NCBI GenBank assembly: GCA_002410505.1
Contig: DHSO01000006.1
Location: 7,704 to 62,031, forward strand
Direction of reading: 5' to 3'
Source of the DNA: Cloacimonetes bacterium UBA5284
GTDB lineage: Bacteria; Cloacimonadota; Cloacimonadia; Cloacimonadales; Cloacimonadaceae
DNA: 54,328 nucleotides
Shown here: piece by piece, positions 42,347-50,741 of the stretch
Layout: the number at the start of each line of letters is the position of its first letter
Numbering within the stretch: position 1 is the first letter of the stretch
The notes under the pieces: model-generated
The model's database searches: none
What the model was told of the DNA's origin: nothing
The model's input: the letters and a program-made list of their open reading frames with translations, nothing else
Made by a program: the position numbers and the translations under genes

Positions 42347-42463
42347 TTAACCCTGTCTTTGTTTGTGTTTAGGGTTAGAGCTGCAGATAACTCGAATAAC
42401 GCCATGGCGTTTGATTATTCTACAATCTTTGCAGATTATCTTAACTGATGCTTTGACTTTCAT
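42347..42463 (-). CDS. rpmJ: 50S ribosomal protein L36
   Basis: A 38-residue gene between infA and rpsM. It reads MKVKASVKIICKDC, RIIKRHGVIRVIC, then SSNPKHKQRQG. The zinc ligands C11, C14 and C27 and the basic tail with its KHKQRQG ending identify the zinc-ribbon form of L36. AAGGAG precedes the ATG. The position is the standard one. Confidence 0.96.
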   Translation of the reverse strand: MKVKASVKIICKDCRIIKRHGVIRVICSSNPKHKQRQG

Positions 42464-42503
42464 TGTTATCTCCTTGCAATTCCCGGGGGAATACGCAATT
42501 CTC

Positions 42504-42722
42504 TTATTTATAGCGGTAGGTGATTCTGCCGCGGGAAAGATCGTAGGGAGAAAGCTCCACTTTCACCTTATCCCCGGGCAGGATCCTTATATAGTGCATC
42601 CGCATTTTACCGGAGGAATGAGCCAGTATTTCATGACCGTTTTCCAGTTCAACGCGAAAAGTAGTATTCGGAAGCGCTTCTGTAACCACGCCTTCCACTT
42701 CAATTACGCCAGATTTACTCAT
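42504..42722 (-). CDS. infA: Translation initiation factor IF-1
   Basis: A 72-residue OB-fold IF-1 with IEVEGVVTEALPNTTFRVEL, HSSGKMRMHYIRILPGDKV and ELSPYDLSRGRITYRYK. It occupies the A site during initiation and works with IF-2 and IF-3. It lies between map and rpmJ as in most bacteria; an ATG at 42722 follows a weak site close to the map stop. Confidence 0.97.
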   Translation of the reverse strand: MSKSGVIEVEGVVTEALPNTTFRVELENGHEILAHSSGKMRMHYIRILPGDKVKVELSPYDLSRGRITYRYK

Positions 42723-42736
42723 GAATCTTCCTCATC

Positions 42737-43495
42737 TTACGCTTTTGTAAGTATCTCAGCTTCGGAATCGTTTATCAGGATGGAGTGTTCATAATGAGCA
42801 GATAGACTTCCGTCTGCCACCATAAACTCCCAACCATGCTCGACTACACGATTGGTGCCGATGTTTACCATGGGTTCAATGGCCAAGGTCATCCCGGCCT
42901 TTAGACGCGGACCATATCCGGCCCGACCGGTGTTTGGTATCTGGGGTTCTTCATGCAGCTCGCGGCCTACACCATGTCCGGTGAGATCATCGGCAGCATA
43001 ATAGCCTTGCTCGCGGATGTAAGTTCCGATCGCGGCCGATATATCTCCCACTCTGGCCCCCGCCACTGCGGTGCGGATACCGATCTCCAGTGCAGCTTTG
43101 GTTACTTCCATCAAGCGGGAAGCTTCACTGCTGATGGCACCGATCCCGTAAGTCCGGGCTGCATCGCCATAATAACCGTCTTTGATTACACCGACATCGA
43201 TGCCGATGATGTCACCCTCTTTGAGGATTACTTTCTTGGAGGGGATGCCGTGCACGATGACACTGTTTGGCGATGTGCACAGAGTGCCGGGAAAAGGTTT
43301 GAGCCCCGGAACCTGATATCCCTTGAATGCGGGTCTGCCGCCGTGATCACGAATAAAGCTTTCCGCATAGGCGTCCAGCTCCCAGGTGGATATACCCGGT
43401 TTCATAATGTCATCCAGAGAATCGAGCAATTGGCCGATTATCCTGCTGGCAGCTCTGATCTTAACGATTTCGGAAGGTGACTTCAAGTAAATCAT
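42737..43495 (-). CDS. map: Methionine aminopeptidase, type I
   Basis: A 252-residue Map that removes N-terminal Met from new proteins. The metal ligands are visible: Asp in GIDVGVIKDGYYGDAART, His in DDLTGHGVGRELHEEPQI, and the two Glu in LAIEPMVNIG and AHYEHSILI. The N-terminus (MIYLKSPSEIVKIRAASRI) is the short, zinc-finger-free form. It follows secY with a two-base gap; the adenylate kinase gene usually found between them is absent. Confidence 0.97.
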   Translation of the reverse strand: MIYLKSPSEIVKIRAASRIIGQLLDSLDDIMKPGISTWELDAYAESFIRDHGGRPAFKGYQVPGLKPFPGTLCTSPNSVIVHGIPSKKVILKEGDIIGIDVGVIKDGYYGDAARTYGIGAISSEASRLMEVTKAALEIGIRTAVAGARVGDISAAIGTYIREQGYYAADDLTGHGVGRELHEEPQIPNTGRAGYGPRLKAGMTLAIEPMVNIGTNRVVEHGWEFMVADGSLSAHYEHSILINDSEAEILTKA

Positions 43496-43497
43496 GA

Positions 43498-44811
43498 TTA
43501 ACTGCTACGTCCGCGGAGCTTACCCTTTTTCATGAATCCGTCGTAGTGACGCATTACCAGGTGCGATTCGATCTGCTGAAGTGTATCCAGCGCGACACCT
43601 ACTACGATAATGAGTCCGGTTCCGCCAAAATAGAACGGAAGATCGAAACGGTGGCTCATGATTTCGGGCAAGAGCGCCACAAAAGCAAAAAAGATAGCCC
43701 CGGGCAGGGTGATTCTGGTTAACACGCTGTTTATATATTCAGCGGTTTTCTTACCCGGTTTTTTGCCGGGAATATGGCCGCCATATTTCACCATGTTCTC
43801 TGCCATCTCGGTAGGATTCAGCACGATGGCTGTGTAGAAATAGGCAAAGAAAATGATCAGCGTAACGTATAAAACAGTATATAGGACCGCTCCGGGAGAC
43901 AACCACTGTTGGAGAGTCACCCAGAACCCGCCACTGCTACCAAAGAAGGCAGCGATGGTAGCCGGAAACATCAGCACACTCTGCGCAAATATGATGGGGA
44001 TCACACCCGCGGTATTCACGCGCAGGGGAATGTATGTGCTCTGTCCGCCATAAACTCTGCGTCCCACAATACGTTTTGCATATTGCACCGGGATCTTGCG
44101 AGTGGCTTCAGTTACAAATATCACCGCAGCGGTTACTGCCACCATCAGGATAACCGCGAACACGGCTTTCCAGGCGTAAGTGGGTTCGGCGCCGATTTTT
44201 TGGAACATTCTGATGAAACCTTCGGGATAGCGGGCGATGATACCTGCAAAGATGATTAGCGAAATACCATTACCAATACCGTGTTCGGTGATTTGCTCAC
44301 CGATCCACATTACTATCATGGTACCTGTTACCAAGGTTACAATACCGGTAAAATGGAACAGAATTCCAGGATTGGGAACCACTCCACCACTGAGGTTTGT
44401 AAGCCACAGAGTGATGGTAATGGCATTGAAGGCACCAAGGCCAACCGTGCCATAGCGGGTTATCTGATTCATTTTTTTCTGTCCTTCGGCACCTTCCTTG
44501 CGAAGTTTTTCGAAATAGGGAATGATGCTGCCCAAAAGCTGGATCACGATGGATGCAGTGATGTAGGGCATTATTCCCAAGGCAAAAACCGAAGCACGTT
44601 CGAAGTTTCCGCCCACGAAGAGATCGAGCAATCCAAACAGAGTGTTTCCACCCTCTCTGGCGCCCTCAAAGAAAGCTCGCAACGCACTGGCATCCACACC
44701 GGGAATGGGCACAAAACTGCCCATGCGATATAGCACCAGGAAGAGCGCTGTGAACAGGATCTTCTTCTTCAGGTCCGGAATCCGGAACATGTTTGTAATA
44801 GTCTTAAGCAA
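43498..44811 (-). CDS. secY: Preprotein translocase subunit SecY
   Basis: A 437-residue channel subunit with ten membrane segments. Landmarks are the N-terminal LKKKILFTALFLVLYRMGSFVPIPG, the GIMPYITASIVIQLL plug/TM2 region, GIGNGISLIIFAGI in TM4-5, and the C-terminal cytoplasmic loop region with RHYDGFMKKGKLRGR. It forms the Sec channel with SecE and SecG. It lies one base after rplO and just before map. Confidence 0.97.
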   Translation of the reverse strand: MLKTITNMFRIPDLKKKILFTALFLVLYRMGSFVPIPGVDASALRAFFEGAREGGNTLFGLLDLFVGGNFERASVFALGIMPYITASIVIQLLGSIIPYFEKLRKEGAEGQKKMNQITRYGTVGLGAFNAITITLWLTNLSGGVVPNPGILFHFTGIVTLVTGTMIVMWIGEQITEHGIGNGISLIIFAGIIARYPEGFIRMFQKIGAEPTYAWKAVFAVILMVAVTAAVIFVTEATRKIPVQYAKRIVGRRVYGGQSTYIPLRVNTAGVIPIIFAQSVLMFPATIAAFFGSSGGFWVTLQQWLSPGAVLYTVLYVTLIIFFAYFYTAIVLNPTEMAENMVKYGGHIPGKKPGKKTAEYINSVLTRITLPGAIFFAFVALLPEIMSHRFDLPFYFGGTGLIIVVGVALDTLQQIESHLVMRHYDGFMKKGKLRGRSS

Positions 44812-44812
44812 A

Positions 44813-45268
44813 TTAAACTACCTCCGCCTTGCCGCCGTTCTTTTCGATGAGCGCTTTAGCGTTTTTGGAGAAAGCGTTCGCTTTGATATGAACAGCTTTG
44901 GTGAATTCTTCAGTAGTTCCGGCAAGTACTTTTACCGGAGCTTTAGCTTTTTGACCTTTAGACGGGATCAAGCCCATAGCTTCGAGCTTGGCGATGTCGA
45001 AATCTGTCTCTTCCAAGCCTACCAGACGGGAAAGGTTCAAGCTGCGATAGCCAACTCGGAAGATGTTCTTAAATCCGCGTTTGGGCAGACGGCGGTTGAG
45101 AGGCATCTGACCACCTTCAAAGGAAGCAGGAACGCTGCCGCCGGCACGGGCCTTTTTACCTTTGTGTCCACGACCGGCCTGATGACCGTATCCCGAACCC
45201 TGACCCTTACCAAGGCGTTTCTTGTTCTTTCTGCCGGCTGGTCTGCCAAGATTGGTGAGTGTTAACAT
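44813..45268 (-). CDS. rplO: 50S ribosomal protein L15
   Basis: A 151-residue L15 with the glycine/lysine-rich N-terminus (RLGKGQGSGYGHQAGRGHKG), the GGQMPLNRRLPKRGFKN block and a C-terminal KALIEKNGGKAEVV. It is a late-assembling large-subunit protein. It starts two bases after the rpmD stop and immediately precedes secY. Confidence 0.97.
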   Translation of the reverse strand: MLTLTNLGRPAGRKNKKRLGKGQGSGYGHQAGRGHKGKKARAGGSVPASFEGGQMPLNRRLPKRGFKNIFRVGYRSLNLSRLVGLEETDFDIAKLEAMGLIPSKGQKAKAPVKVLAGTTEEFTKAVHIKANAFSKNAKALIEKNGGKAEVV

Positions 45269-45270
45269 AG

Positions 45271-45459
45271 TTATTCTCCCTGCACTTCTTCTACTTTGAG
45301 CAGGTACGATACTTTGTTGATCATACCGCGGATCACGGGATTATCGTCGTGAATCCGGCTGCTGTTGAGTTTGTTCAGGCCAAGGGATTTTACAACCCTC
45401 TTGTGCGCTTCAATACGATTTATGGTGCTGCGGATTAGGGTAACTTTCAATTGCTTCAC
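45271..45459 (-). CDS. rpmD: 50S ribosomal protein L30
   Basis: A 62-residue L30 (KQLKVTLIRSTINRIEAHKR, then a VKSLGLNKLNSS block). The start is GTG at 45459, overlapping the rpsE stop as GTGA, with GGAGGA directly upstream. A longer frame to 45597 lies wholly inside rpsE and is not the real start. Confidence 0.95.
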   Translation of the reverse strand: MKQLKVTLIRSTINRIEAHKRVVKSLGLNKLNSSRIHDDNPVIRGMINKVSYLLKVEEVQGE

Positions 45460-45977
45460 TTCTCCTCCCTGCCGGTGAGCTGAGCGATGCTCTTGTTGCG
45501 CAGACGGGCTACGTCGGAGATGGTACGCATGGATTTGAGGCCGATGATGGTAGCTTTCACCACGTTTGTGGGGGTATTGCTTCCCAAGGATTTGCACAGG
45601 ATGTTTTGGATCCCGGCTGCCTCAAAGATGGCACGTGTGGTATTCCCGGCGATAACTCCGGTACCCGGGGAAGCGGGTTTTATCATCACGCGGCTGGCGC
45701 CAAAACGGGCCACGATCTCATGCGGTACGGTTCCTTTTACGATCGGCACGCGGAACATGCTTTTCACGGCCTTTTCTTTGGCTTTGCGGATCGCATCAAC
45801 GATCTCGTTTGCCTTGCCGCTGCCCACGCCAACGTTGCCGGCTTTATCTCCCACTACCACGATCGCGGAAAAGGAGAAATTGCGACCGCCTTTTACAACT
45901 TTGGCCACGCGCTTGGTATCGATAATCTTCTCTACCAGGGTTTCTTCTTCAAGATTCTGAGTGTGTTGGTAATTCAA
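45456..45977 (-). CDS. rpsE: 30S ribosomal protein S5
   Basis: A 173-residue S5 with the double-stranded RNA-binding N-domain (RVAKVVKGGRNFSFSAIVVV, GVGSGKANEI) and the C-domain with PASPGTGVIAGNTTRAIFE and GSNTPTNVVKATIIGL. I chose the TTG at 45977, six bases after an AGGAGG site. An in-frame ATG at 46022 lies inside rplR and would add an unusual leader. The N-terminal extension YQHTQNLEEETLVEK is slightly longer than in E. coli. Confidence 0.95.
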   Translation of the reverse strand: MNYQHTQNLEEETLVEKIIDTKRVAKVVKGGRNFSFSAIVVVGDKAGNVGVGSGKANEIVDAIRKAKEKAVKSMFRVPIVKGTVPHEIVARFGASRVMIKPASPGTGVIAGNTTRAIFEAAGIQNILCKSLGSNTPTNVVKATIIGLKSMRTISDVARLRNKSIAQLTGREEK

Positions 45978-45990
45978 GCTTTCCTCCTGT

Positions 45991-46362
45991 TTAGAACTCA
46001 AGCCCGGCTTTGCGGGCCCCATCTGCCAGAGCTTTCACTCTGCCATGATACTTGTATCCGGCACGATCGAAGGCGATGGTTTTGATTCCTGCTGCCAGAG
46101 CTTTTTCACCAAGTTGCAGGCCTACCACATGACTGATCTCTGTCTTGGTCTTGGCTTTGCCTGCTGAGAAATCTTTGGCTTTGGAAGACATCGAGCACAG
46201 GGTGATTCCCCGGCTGTCGTCGATTATCTGCGCGTAGATATATTTGTTTGAACGAAACACTACGAGGCGGGGCCGCTCGCTACTGCCGGAAAGGCGTTTA
46301 CGGATTGCGGCGCGGCGACGGGCGCGTAATGAACTCTTTATCTTAGTAATAGATTTTATCAT
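45991..46362 (-). CDS. rplR: 50S ribosomal protein L18
   Basis: A 123-residue L18 that binds 5S rRNA. It has the basic N-terminus (RARRRAAIRKRLSGSSERPR), LVVFRSNKYIYAQIIDD, and the C-terminal FDRAGYKYHGRVKALADG block. Length and position between rplF and rpsE are normal. Confidence 0.97.
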   Translation of the reverse strand: MIKSITKIKSSLRARRRAAIRKRLSGSSERPRLVVFRSNKYIYAQIIDDSRGITLCSMSSKAKDFSAGKAKTKTEISHVVGLQLGEKALAAGIKTIAFDRAGYKYHGRVKALADGARKAGLEF

Positions 46363-46373
46363 TTTATTACCTC

Positions 46374-46946
46374 TTATTTGCTTCCGGCTTTTCCGGCTTT
46401 GATGGTAACGTGTTCATCAAAATAGCGAACGCCTTTACCTTTGTAGTTTTCCGGAGGACGACAGCCACGCACTTCAGCGGCAAACTGACCAACCATTTGT
46501 TTGCTGATACCTTCGATGTTGATGATGGCGGTGAAGTCACTGCGACCACCTTTGGAACGAGGAACAGCATTGGCTTCCACTTTCAGGCCCTCGGGAATGC
46601 GCATCAGGATATCGTGTGAGTATCCCAAAGAGAGCTTGAGCCAGGGGCCAAGCACTTCAGCGCTGTAGCCGGTGCCGATCACATGAAGAGTCTTTTTGTA
46701 GCCTTCACTCACGCCGATCACCATATTTTGGATCAGGGCACGGGAAAGACCATGCACGGCGCGTTGGTTCTTGGTATCGTCTGCGCGTTTTACGTTCAGT
46801 GCGTTTTCATTCAGTTCGAGGCTGATTCCAGGCATCAGAGTATAGCTGAGTTCGCCCAGCTTTCCTTTTACGGTGATAGTATTATCATCTATCTTGATAT
46901 TTACATCGGAGCTAAGTTTGATAGGTGCTTTTCCTATGCGGGACAT
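46374..46946 (-). CDS. rplF: 50S ribosomal protein L6
   Basis: A 190-residue L6 with two repeated domains. It starts MSRIGKAPIKLSSDVNIKID and has LIQNMVIGVSEGYKKTLHVIG and the C-terminal GCRPPENYKGKGVRYFDE motif. It binds near the sarcin-ricin loop. Slightly longer than the usual 178-180, mostly at the tail (HVTIKAGKAGSK). Confidence 0.97.
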   Translation of the reverse strand: MSRIGKAPIKLSSDVNIKIDDNTITVKGKLGELSYTLMPGISLELNENALNVKRADDTKNQRAVHGLSRALIQNMVIGVSEGYKKTLHVIGTGYSAEVLGPWLKLSLGYSHDILMRIPEGLKVEANAVPRSKGGRSDFTAIINIEGISKQMVGQFAAEVRGCRPPENYKGKGVRYFDEHVTIKAGKAGSK

Positions 46947-46955
46947 AATTTCCTC

Positions 46956-47369
46956 CTACCAAACACGGCAGACATATTCGCCGCCAACGTGGTTGATTCT
47001 GGCATCGCGATCCACCATCACTCCAGATGAAGTGGAGATCACCGCGCAACCGGTATTGTTGTACACGCTGGGCAATTTGTCCGCTTTGACGTAGACACGT
47101 CTTCCGGGTTTTGAAACTCTAACCAATCCTTGCATTACGGGTCGTCCATCATTGGTGTAACGCAGGATTACCAATATACGTTTGTAATTGAATTTGTGCT
47201 CCGGATCTTTGTCTAATACCTGAATACTATTTACAAAGTTTTCCTCAGCAAGGATCTTCACCAGCGCTTCTACTATTTTGCTGTGATTTACGATCACTTG
47301 TGAGTGTCCGGCACGATATGCATTGCGGATTTTGGTCAATGCATCAGCTATCGGATCAGATACGCTCAT
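46956..47369 (-). CDS. rpsH: 30S ribosomal protein S8
   Basis: A 137-residue S8 with MSVSDPIADALTKIRNA, RILVILRYTNDGRPVMQGL, RVSKPGRRVYVKADKLP and the STSSGVMVDRDAR C-domain. It binds the central domain of 16S rRNA and in many bacteria represses this part of the operon. The C-terminus GGEYVCRVW is the normal end. Confidence 0.97.
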   Translation of the reverse strand: MSVSDPIADALTKIRNAYRAGHSQVIVNHSKIVEALVKILAEENFVNSIQVLDKDPEHKFNYKRILVILRYTNDGRPVMQGLVRVSKPGRRVYVKADKLPSVYNNTGCAVISTSSGVMVDRDARINHVGGEYVCRVW

Positions 47370-47386
47370 TTATATCTCCTTAGGTT

Positions 47387-47572
47387 TTACCAGCTGCTTC
47401 TGGTGATTCCGGGGATCTGCCCCTCGGACGCGTATTTGCGGAAGCAAAGGCGGCACATGCCAAAATGGCGCATGTAGGCGCGCGGACGGCCGCAAATCTT
47501 GCAACGGTTGTACTTTCTTACTTTGAACTTGGGAGTTCTTTGTTGCTTGATGATCAATGAGGTCTTTGCCAC
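47387..47572 (-). CDS. rpsN: 30S ribosomal protein S14, zinc-binding type Z
   Basis: A 61-residue S14 with the complete zinc ribbon: CKICGRPRAYMRHFGMCRLC supplies four cysteines. The C-terminus SEGQIPGITRSSW is typical. The zinc-containing short form is used rather than the 89-101 residue zinc-free paralogue. It sits between rplE and rpsH. Confidence 0.97.
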   Translation of the reverse strand: MAKTSLIIKQQRTPKFKVRKYNRCKICGRPRAYMRHFGMCRLCFRKYASEGQIPGITRSSW

Positions 47573-47581
47573 AATTTCTCC

Positions 47582-48127
47582 TTATTCTGCTCTTTGGAAG
47601 GGCATGCCAAGCTCGCGCAGGAGCTGACGGCACTCTTCGTCATTATGAGCGGTGGTTACGATGGTGACGTTCATTCCGCGGACGGCATCCACCTTGTCAA
47701 ATTCGATTTCCGGGAAGATAGTCTGTTCTTTGATGCCAAAGGAATAGTTTCCCCTGCCGTCGAAAGAATCGTTCTTGATCCCGCGGAAGTCGCGAATTCT
47801 GGGAATGGCGATAGAGATCAGCCGGTCGAAGAATTCATACATGATTTCATCGCGCAAGGTTACCTTGCAGCCGATGGGCATTCCCTGACGCAGCTTGAAG
47901 TTTGATATGGATTTGCGAGCCTTGGTTACCAGCACTTTGCGGCCGGTGATCTGTTCCATATCTTTTACGGCATTATCCAGGATCGCTTTGTTTTGAGTGG
48001 CACTTCCCACGCCCATGCTAACCACGATTTTGACCATTTTTGGCACCTGATGAGGGTTCTTGTAGCCAAAATGCTTGGTAAGGGCGGGAACTACCTGGCT
48101 CTTATATCTTTCTTTGAGTCGGTTCAT
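47582..48127 (-). CDS. rplE: 50S ribosomal protein L5
   Basis: A 181-residue L5 contacting 5S rRNA and the P-site tRNA. It has RLKERYKSQVVPALTKHFG, the ITGRKVLVTKARKSISNFKL block, GMPIGCKVTLRDEIMYEFFD, and the NYSFGIKEQTIFPEIEFDKV loop. Nine bases separate it from rpsN. Confidence 0.97.
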   Translation of the reverse strand: MNRLKERYKSQVVPALTKHFGYKNPHQVPKMVKIVVSMGVGSATQNKAILDNAVKDMEQITGRKVLVTKARKSISNFKLRQGMPIGCKVTLRDEIMYEFFDRLISIAIPRIRDFRGIKNDSFDGRGNYSFGIKEQTIFPEIEFDKVDAVRGMNVTIVTTAHNDEECRQLLRELGMPFQRAE

Positions 48128-48144
48128 TATTATAGCTCCTTAGC

Positions 48145-48462
48145 TTACAGCTCGTCGCCGGACTTTTTGCAAACGCGAATCCGTCGTCCTTCACGAACTT
48201 GGATTGCGGGCTTGGAGACCGTGCCTAATTTCTCGTTGAAGAGCATCACATTGGAAGCATTTACAGGAGCTTCTTTGGTGATGATTCCACCTTGGGGGTT
48301 GCGTTGACTCGGCTTGGCGTGCTTTTTGATCAGGTTCACTTTTTCAACGATCACGCGCCCGGTTTTGGGAAAGGCTCTCAGGATGTGTCCTTTCTTGCCT
48401 TTGTCTTCACCGGAGATGACCACTACGAAGTCACCTTTTTTAAGATTCATTTTCTTTTCCAC
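48145..48462 (-). CDS. rplX: 50S ribosomal protein L24
   Basis: A 105-residue L24 with the KOW motif in KKGDFVVVISGEDKGKKGH, then RVIVEKVNLIKKHAKPSQ and VMLFNEKLGTVSKPAIQV. It starts assembly of the large subunit. The GTG at 48462 lies four bases after AGGAGG, while the inner ATG at 48450 would be too far from it, so GTG is preferred. Confidence 0.95.
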   Translation of the reverse strand: MEKKMNLKKGDFVVVISGEDKGKKGHILRAFPKTGRVIVEKVNLIKKHAKPSQRNPQGGIITKEAPVNASNVMLFNEKLGTVSKPAIQVREGRRIRVCKKSGDEL

Positions 48463-48470
48463 GCTTCCTC

Positions 48471-48839
48471 CTACAATACTTCCGGAGCAAGGGATACAAT
48501 CTTCATGTATCCGGCTTCACGCAGTTCGCGAGCCACCGGACCGAAGATACGGGTTCCCTTGGGTTCGTGTTTTTCATCGATTACTACGGCCGCGTTGTCT
48601 GAAAAGCGGATATAAGATCCGTCCGAACGACGCACTTCTTTGGCGGTACGCACGATCACGGCTTTTTCGACGGCGCTTTTCTTCACTTTTCCGCCGGGTG
48701 TGGCAGATTTGATGGCAATCACAATCACATCGCCCACAGTGGCATACTTGCGTTTGGAGCCACCCAAGACCTTGATGCACATGGCTTTCTTTGCGCCGGA
48801 GTTATCGGCGATATTCAATATGGTTTGTACTTGAATCAT
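48471..48839 (-). CDS. rplN: 50S ribosomal protein L14
   Basis: A 122-residue L14 starting MIQVQTILNIADNSGAKKAM, with VGDVIVIAIKSATPGGKVKK and a C-terminal FGPVARELREAGYMKIVSLA. I use the ATG at 48839, the universal start; a TTG two codons earlier is possible. It bridges to 16S rRNA. Confidence 0.97.
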   Translation of the reverse strand: MIQVQTILNIADNSGAKKAMCIKVLGGSKRKYATVGDVIVIAIKSATPGGKVKKSAVEKAVIVRTAKEVRRSDGSYIRFSDNAAVVIDEKHEPKGTRIFGPVARELREAGYMKIVSLAPEVL

Positions 48840-48851
48840 TCCCAAACTCCC

Positions 48852-49112
48852 TTATTTACTTCTCTCTACAATCTTGTGCAGAGTCCAGCGTTTACGGGCA
48901 CTAAGCGGACGCGATTCGCGAATCTGAACGATATCGCCTTCGCGGGCTTCGTTGTTCTCGTCGTGAGCCATGAATTTTTTATGGCGGCGGACGGTCTTCT
49001 TGTATAGCGGATGGATGTATTGGCGTTGAACGCGAACGACGATGCTTTTGTCGTTTTTGTCCGAAACCACCACACCCTGTTTGATCATTTTACTTGTGTT
49101 TTCCACTTTCAC
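48852..49112 (-). CDS. rpsQ: 30S ribosomal protein S17
   Basis: An 86-residue OB-fold S17 with KQGVVVSDKNDKSIVVRVQR, HPLYKKTVRRHKKFMAHDE and the DIVQIRESRPLSARKRW motif. It binds the 5' domain of 16S rRNA. It starts one base after the rpmC stop. Confidence 0.97.
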   Translation of the reverse strand: MKVENTSKMIKQGVVVSDKNDKSIVVRVQRQYIHPLYKKTVRRHKKFMAHDENNEAREGDIVQIRESRPLSARKRWTLHKIVERSK

Positions 49113-49113
49113 C

Positions 49114-49308
49114 TCAAGCCTTTAGCTCTTTTTCTTTGATGATGGTGAGTATCCGGGCAATTTCGCGTTTGGCGATCCGGATCCGGTCGGTGCGATCGAG
49201 CAGGTTTTTGGCTTTTTGGAAGCGCAAATTAAAGAGCTCGATGCGGAGTTCTTCGATTCTGGCCTGCAGCTCGTGGAGGCTGTGGTCACGCATTTCGTCG
49301 ATCTTCAT
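49114..49308 (-). CDS. rpmC: 50S ribosomal protein L29
   Basis: A 64-residue two-helix L29 (MKIDEMRDHSLHELQARIEE, then ELFNLRFQKAKNLLDRTDRI). It lies near the tunnel exit beside L23. Its ATG overlaps the rplP stop by four bases, coupling translation. Confidence 0.97.
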   Translation of the reverse strand: MKIDEMRDHSLHELQARIEELRIELFNLRFQKAKNLLDRTDRIRIAKREIARILTIIKEKELKA

Positions 49309-49724
49309 AATTCAACTCCTTCACGGGCGACCATACGGGTCTTGATGGGCAGCTTGTGAGAGGCCAAGCGCAGAGCTTCTTTGGCTGTGGCAAGGTCTAC
49401 GCCTTCGATCTCGAACATAACGCGACCGGGGCGAACTACCGCCACCCAATACTCTGGGGCACCTTTACCTTTCCCCATACGGGTTTCAGCGGGTTTGCTG
49501 GTGATTGGTTTGTCCGGAAATATGCGAATCCAAACCTTACCAAGACGCTTCATGTGACGTGTGATGGCGATACGGGCAGCTTCGATCTGGCGACTGGAGA
49601 TGAAGGCATCATCCAGGGCTATCAAACCATAATCGCCAAAATCGACATTGCAACCGGTCCAGGAAAGACCATTGCGTCTGCCTTTCATCATCTTGCGATG
49701 TCTTACTTTTTTGGGTGCTAACAC
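49305..49724 (-). CDS. rplP: 50S ribosomal protein L16
   Basis: A 139-residue L16 with MLAPKKVRHRKMMKGRRNG, FGDYGLIALDDAFISSRQIE, the KVWIRIFPDKPITSKPAETR block with GKGKGAPEYWVAVVRPG. It organises the A-site tRNA elbow region. Length and C-terminus are normal. Confidence 0.97.
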   Translation of the reverse strand: MLAPKKVRHRKMMKGRRNGLSWTGCNVDFGDYGLIALDDAFISSRQIEAARIAITRHMKRLGKVWIRIFPDKPITSKPAETRMGKGKGAPEYWVAVVRPGRVMFEIEGVDLATAKEALRLASHKLPIKTRMVAREGVEL

Positions 49725-49734
49725 TGCTCTCTCC

Positions 49735-50382
49735 TTATGACAAAATGTCGCCTTTGTAGATCCACACTTTGATGCCGATCACGCCATAAGTGGTTTGTGC
49801 TTCCACAAGGGCATAGTCGATATCGGCACGAATGGTGTGAAGCGGGGTGCGTCCCTGTTTGTAACGCTCGGTCCGCGCTATTTCCGCGCCACCAAGACGT
49901 CCTGAAACCTGGACCTTTACGCCGAGAGCGTTGTCTCTCATCACATTACGCATTGCCATTTTCATCGCGCGGCGGAAAGAAACACGTTCTTCCAGCTGAC
50001 GGGCAATTTCTTTTCCCACAAGGCGGGCATCAAGCCACATCTTGTCGATCTGTTCCACATTGATGGATACCGCGATCGGGGCAGGGCGATTTTTGTTTAT
50101 CAGTATGTTCAGCTCGCCACGCAACTTCTCGATATCCTCACCTTTCTTGCCTATCACCAAACCGGGACGGGCAGTGGAGATATCTATCTGGATAGAGCTT
50201 GTCTTCCGGTAAACCTTGATCTTGGAGACCATTTTATCGGCCAGACGCTTCTGGATGTAGCTGCGTATTTTTATGTCTTCCTGAAGAGAATCCACATAAG
50301 ACGAGCCTTGAGCAAACCAGATGGAATCGGTATCTTTGTTAACACCGATGCGATACAGAACGGGGTGTATTTTTTGTCCCAA
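49735..50382 (-). CDS. rpsC: 30S ribosomal protein S3
   Basis: A 215-residue S3 at the mRNA entry site. It starts MGQKIHPVLYRIG, has the KH domain with RPGLVIGKKGEDIEKLRGEL, and the C-domain RRAMKMAMRNVMRDNALGVK with GVIGIKVWIYKG near the end. It ends soon after that motif, like short S3 forms lacking a tail. Confidence 0.97.
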   Translation of the reverse strand: MGQKIHPVLYRIGVNKDTDSIWFAQGSSYVDSLQEDIKIRSYIQKRLADKMVSKIKVYRKTSSIQIDISTARPGLVIGKKGEDIEKLRGELNILINKNRPAPIAVSINVEQIDKMWLDARLVGKEIARQLEERVSFRRAMKMAMRNVMRDNALGVKVQVSGRLGGAEIARTERYKQGRTPLHTIRADIDYALVEAQTTYGVIGIKVWIYKGDILS

Positions 50383-50392
50383 GGTATTCCTC

Positions 50393-50731
50393 CTATTCTA
50401 AAGTCTGGATCTCCAGGGAGATATGACAGGTCTGTTTCCTGATCATAAATGCTCTTCCCTGAGCTCTTGGCATGAATCTTTTCATTTGAGGACCCTCATC
50501 GGCCATAGCCTGGCTTACATAAACCTGCTTGAGGTCGATCTTGGGATCCTTTACCTGGGCGTTGGCTATGGCTGATTCCAACACTTTATAAATGATACCG
50601 GCTGCTCTGCGACGTGAGAAACGCAGAATGTTTTGGGCTTCGCTTACGGGTTTGTAGCGAATAGTGTCCAAGACCAGTCTGGCTTTACGGGCAGATCCAC
50701 GAGCGAAACGCAATTTTGCTGTTGCTTCCAT
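50393..50731 (-). CDS. rplV: 50S ribosomal protein L22
   Basis: A 112-residue L22 with RFARGSARKARLVLDTIRYK and the hairpin/C-terminal block KRFMPRAQGRAFMIRKQTCH. Its loop reaches into the exit tunnel. Ten bases separate it from both rpsS and rpsC. Confidence 0.97.
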   Translation of the reverse strand: MEATAKLRFARGSARKARLVLDTIRYKPVSEAQNILRFSRRRAAGIIYKVLESAIANAQVKDPKIDLKQVYVSQAMADEGPQMKRFMPRAQGRAFMIRKQTCHISLEIQTLE

Positions 50732-50741
50732 TTATTGTCTC

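Noticed and set aside
47090..47106. TAGACACGTCTTC inside rpsH, identical to the start of the left REP cluster
   Set aside because: It codes for conserved S8 residues (RRVYV region) and has no returning arm, so the match is chance.
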